Assembly: GCF_001761485.1 (NCBI RefSeq)
Contig: NC_090772.1
Span: forward strand, 2,912,501 to 2,976,500
Direction: 5' to 3'
Source of the DNA: Yarrowia lipolytica
Lineage: Eukaryota; Ascomycota; Dipodascomycetes; Dipodascales
DNA length: 64,000 bases
Below are positions 62,801-64,000 of the stretch, piece by piece. The position numbers and the translations under genes were made by a program. Each line of letters opens with the position of its first letter. Position 1 is the stretch's first letter. The notes under the pieces are model-generated. The model made no database searches. It saw nothing but the letters and a program-made list of their open reading frames with translations, and was not told the origin of the DNA.

Positions 62801-63751
62801 CCGAGGCCAGAGGAGACGACTTGCTCAATCGCTTGGACTCGTTGTCGAGCTTGTCCTTGGACTTCTTTCCGGTGAGGCCAGAGAAGAAGCCCTTGAGAGA
62901 CTTGGACTTTTCGGGCTTTTCCTCGGCGTCGGCCTTTTTGAAACTGTTGAACTTACCACCCCAGGACTCTCTCTTGGACGTGGAGGGCGAGGCGCCCACC
63001 GAGGTGGTGGGTGTAGTTCCAGTAGCGGCAGAGGTGGCAGGGACTGTTCCGGTGGTACCAGCAGAAGGAACAGTTCCAGCAGCAGCACTGGGAGAGGGGA
63101 TGACACCAGTGGCGTTGGTGGCAGGGGCAGCAGAAGCAGAAGTACCAGCAACTCCGGCTCCAGTGGCTCCGGGAGGAATGTCATAGTGATGGTGGTGATG
63201 GTCCACGGTCTCGACTATAACAGCATCTCGATTGGAGTTCTTGTTAGCAGGGGTTCCGACAGCAGAGGCGTGGGAAGCACTCAGAGGCATGTTCACCTCC
63301 TGCATGTTTCCGGGAAGCTGCTGAGAAGGCACAGATTGGGCGGTCTGGGCAGTCTGAGCGCTCTGGGCAGGAGCTCGAGCAGTGTGAGACTGGGCGAGTC
63401 TCGAAGGCGAGCTGGGCGAGTGAGGCGAGTTGTTGGAGTAGCCAGTCTGCTGCTGGGCATATCCTGACTGCTGCTGGGCATATCCTGACTGCTGTTGGGG
63501 CTGCGAGTAGTTGGTGGATCCAACCAGAGTGTCATTGAATCGGTCCTTGCCAATCTGCTGCACGTCCGAGGCGTATCCTCCATACGTCGCGGTGGGCTCT
63601 TGGGCAGGAGTGGGCGAGTAGGACTTGGAAGAGCCCTTGATTGCGGGGTCCACATACCGCACATTGTCGGTGACAACCGTCTCTTCCTCCACATATACTG
63701 GTTCGGGCCGGAACGATGTACCTTGGGGAGAGGGGGGGTTGGGTAGTGGTG
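56802..63751 (-). CDS. IST2: Ist2-like anoctamin (TMEM16) with giant N-terminus; 5' exon outside window
   Basis: The last exon of a very large protein, about 2316 residues here. Residues from about 1610 to the end form a TMEM16 fold: an N-terminal ferredoxin-like part (DADYVIVVKPQGAEKDLHHI), then FYFGFSQFYLQWLIVP, about eight to ten membrane helices and the anoctamin block WENHEFEGVYTRSLTIKLFV. Ist2 tethers cortical ER to the plasma membrane; other members scramble lipids. The tail after the last helix is short, unlike S. cerevisiae Ist2. Residues 1-1600 are low-complexity Ala/Gly/Ser/Thr with Gln/Tyr-rich SGYAQQQ units (85-100), His runs, 11-residue repeats (about 800-878) and VDGFKSD-type repeats (about 940-985). 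The only upstream in-frame ATG (63860) meets a stop at once, so the start lies in an exon past 64000. Confidence 0.85.
61115..61350 (-). repeat. 33-bp coding repeats (11-residue units)
   Basis: About seven units of the pattern S-R/K-G-E-H-G-I/L-x-S-D/G-F/L inside the anoctamin gene, for example SRGEHGISSDF and SKGEHGLTSGL. One unit is shortened. An 11-residue period is typical of amphipathic helices in LEA proteins, synuclein and perilipins, so membrane-surface binding is a reasonable guess. Confidence 0.85.
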
Positions 63752-64000
63752 CTGGGTTAGTAGGGAAAATGGAAACGAATGGCACGGAAACGATTCTCTC
63801 CGGGAACGAACGGCGCTATGAGCAACTGGCGATAGGAGAATTGAACGTCTCAGGACTCATATGATCGGAGTTGGGCAGGGAGACCAGAGTAGGGACAAGT
63901 CAGGCTCTCATTGGTCAGAATCGCATTCCTTAGCTAGACAAAAATGCGAGTAACGGTTGAAAAACTGGCCATCTGACATGATACAAGAGTCCAAAATTGT
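63752..64000 (-). other. 3' part of the first IST2 intron (partial)
   Basis: TACTAAC (63762-63756) and CCAG ending at 63752 form a consensus branch and acceptor. No GTGAGT, GTAAGT or GTATGT donor is found between here and the window end on the minus strand, so the intron is longer than about 249 nt and exon 1 lies outside. The acceptor joins in phase 1. Confidence 0.7.

Overview
The window looks like nuclear DNA from a budding yeast close to Yarrowia lipolytica. Four signs support this: introns with a GTGAGT donor and a (T)ACTAAC branch site placed a few bases before the acceptor AG; strong use of CGA for arginine; long GTAC-rich intergenic DNA; and recognisable yeast orthologues. The species call comes from memory of these habits, not from a database search. 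I saw no rRNA gene, no convincing tRNA gene, no intact transposon and no LTR element.

Layout, left to right. 1-5.5 kb: septin CDC10 (-) diverges from mitoribosomal MRPL32 (+), followed by the THO subunit HPR1 (+). 5.5-9.3 kb: a gene-poor stretch with a frame-broken GPI-type wall-protein gene. 9.3-14.3 kb: a large two-exon Dbl-type Rho GEF (-). 14.3-18.9 kb: mostly gene-free, with short repeats, orphan promoter-like signals, a small coiled-coil ORF and a doubtful mini-gene. 18.9-23.6 kb: a family of small secreted proteins, one decayed copy and an intact inverted pair sharing a 1-kb promoter. 23.9-26.8 kb: two divergent genes whose products both carry KEN boxes and CDK-type sites; one needs splicing, and its second exon supplies a textbook D-box. 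27.8-30.1 kb: a large acidic, Ala/Gly-rich protein. 32.5-35.6 kb: a Sln1-like hybrid sensor whose ATP-binding half has lost its key motifs. 38.2-42.9 kb: flavohaemoglobin YHB1 and a Jen-type carboxylate permease. 43.7-49.3 kb: an F-box-like protein (-), MHO1/MEMO1 (+) and DED1 (-) with a probable leader intron. 52.4-56.5 kb: a two-exon sphingolipid C9-methyltransferase and a paraoxonase-like enzyme. 56.8 kb to the end: an Ist2-like anoctamin (-) with a giant repetitive N-terminus, whose first exon lies beyond the window.

The genes do not form one pathway, as is usual for a yeast chromosome arm. The loose themes are polarity and cell surface (CDC10, Rho GEF, wall proteins, Ist2), gene expression (HPR1, DED1, MRPL32) and stress or metabolism (Sln1-like, YHB1, Jen). 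The features most worth following up are the degenerate Sln1-like kinase, the paired KEN/D-box proteins, the 11-residue repeats ahead of the anoctamin domain, and the secreted protein family with a living pair and a dead copy.
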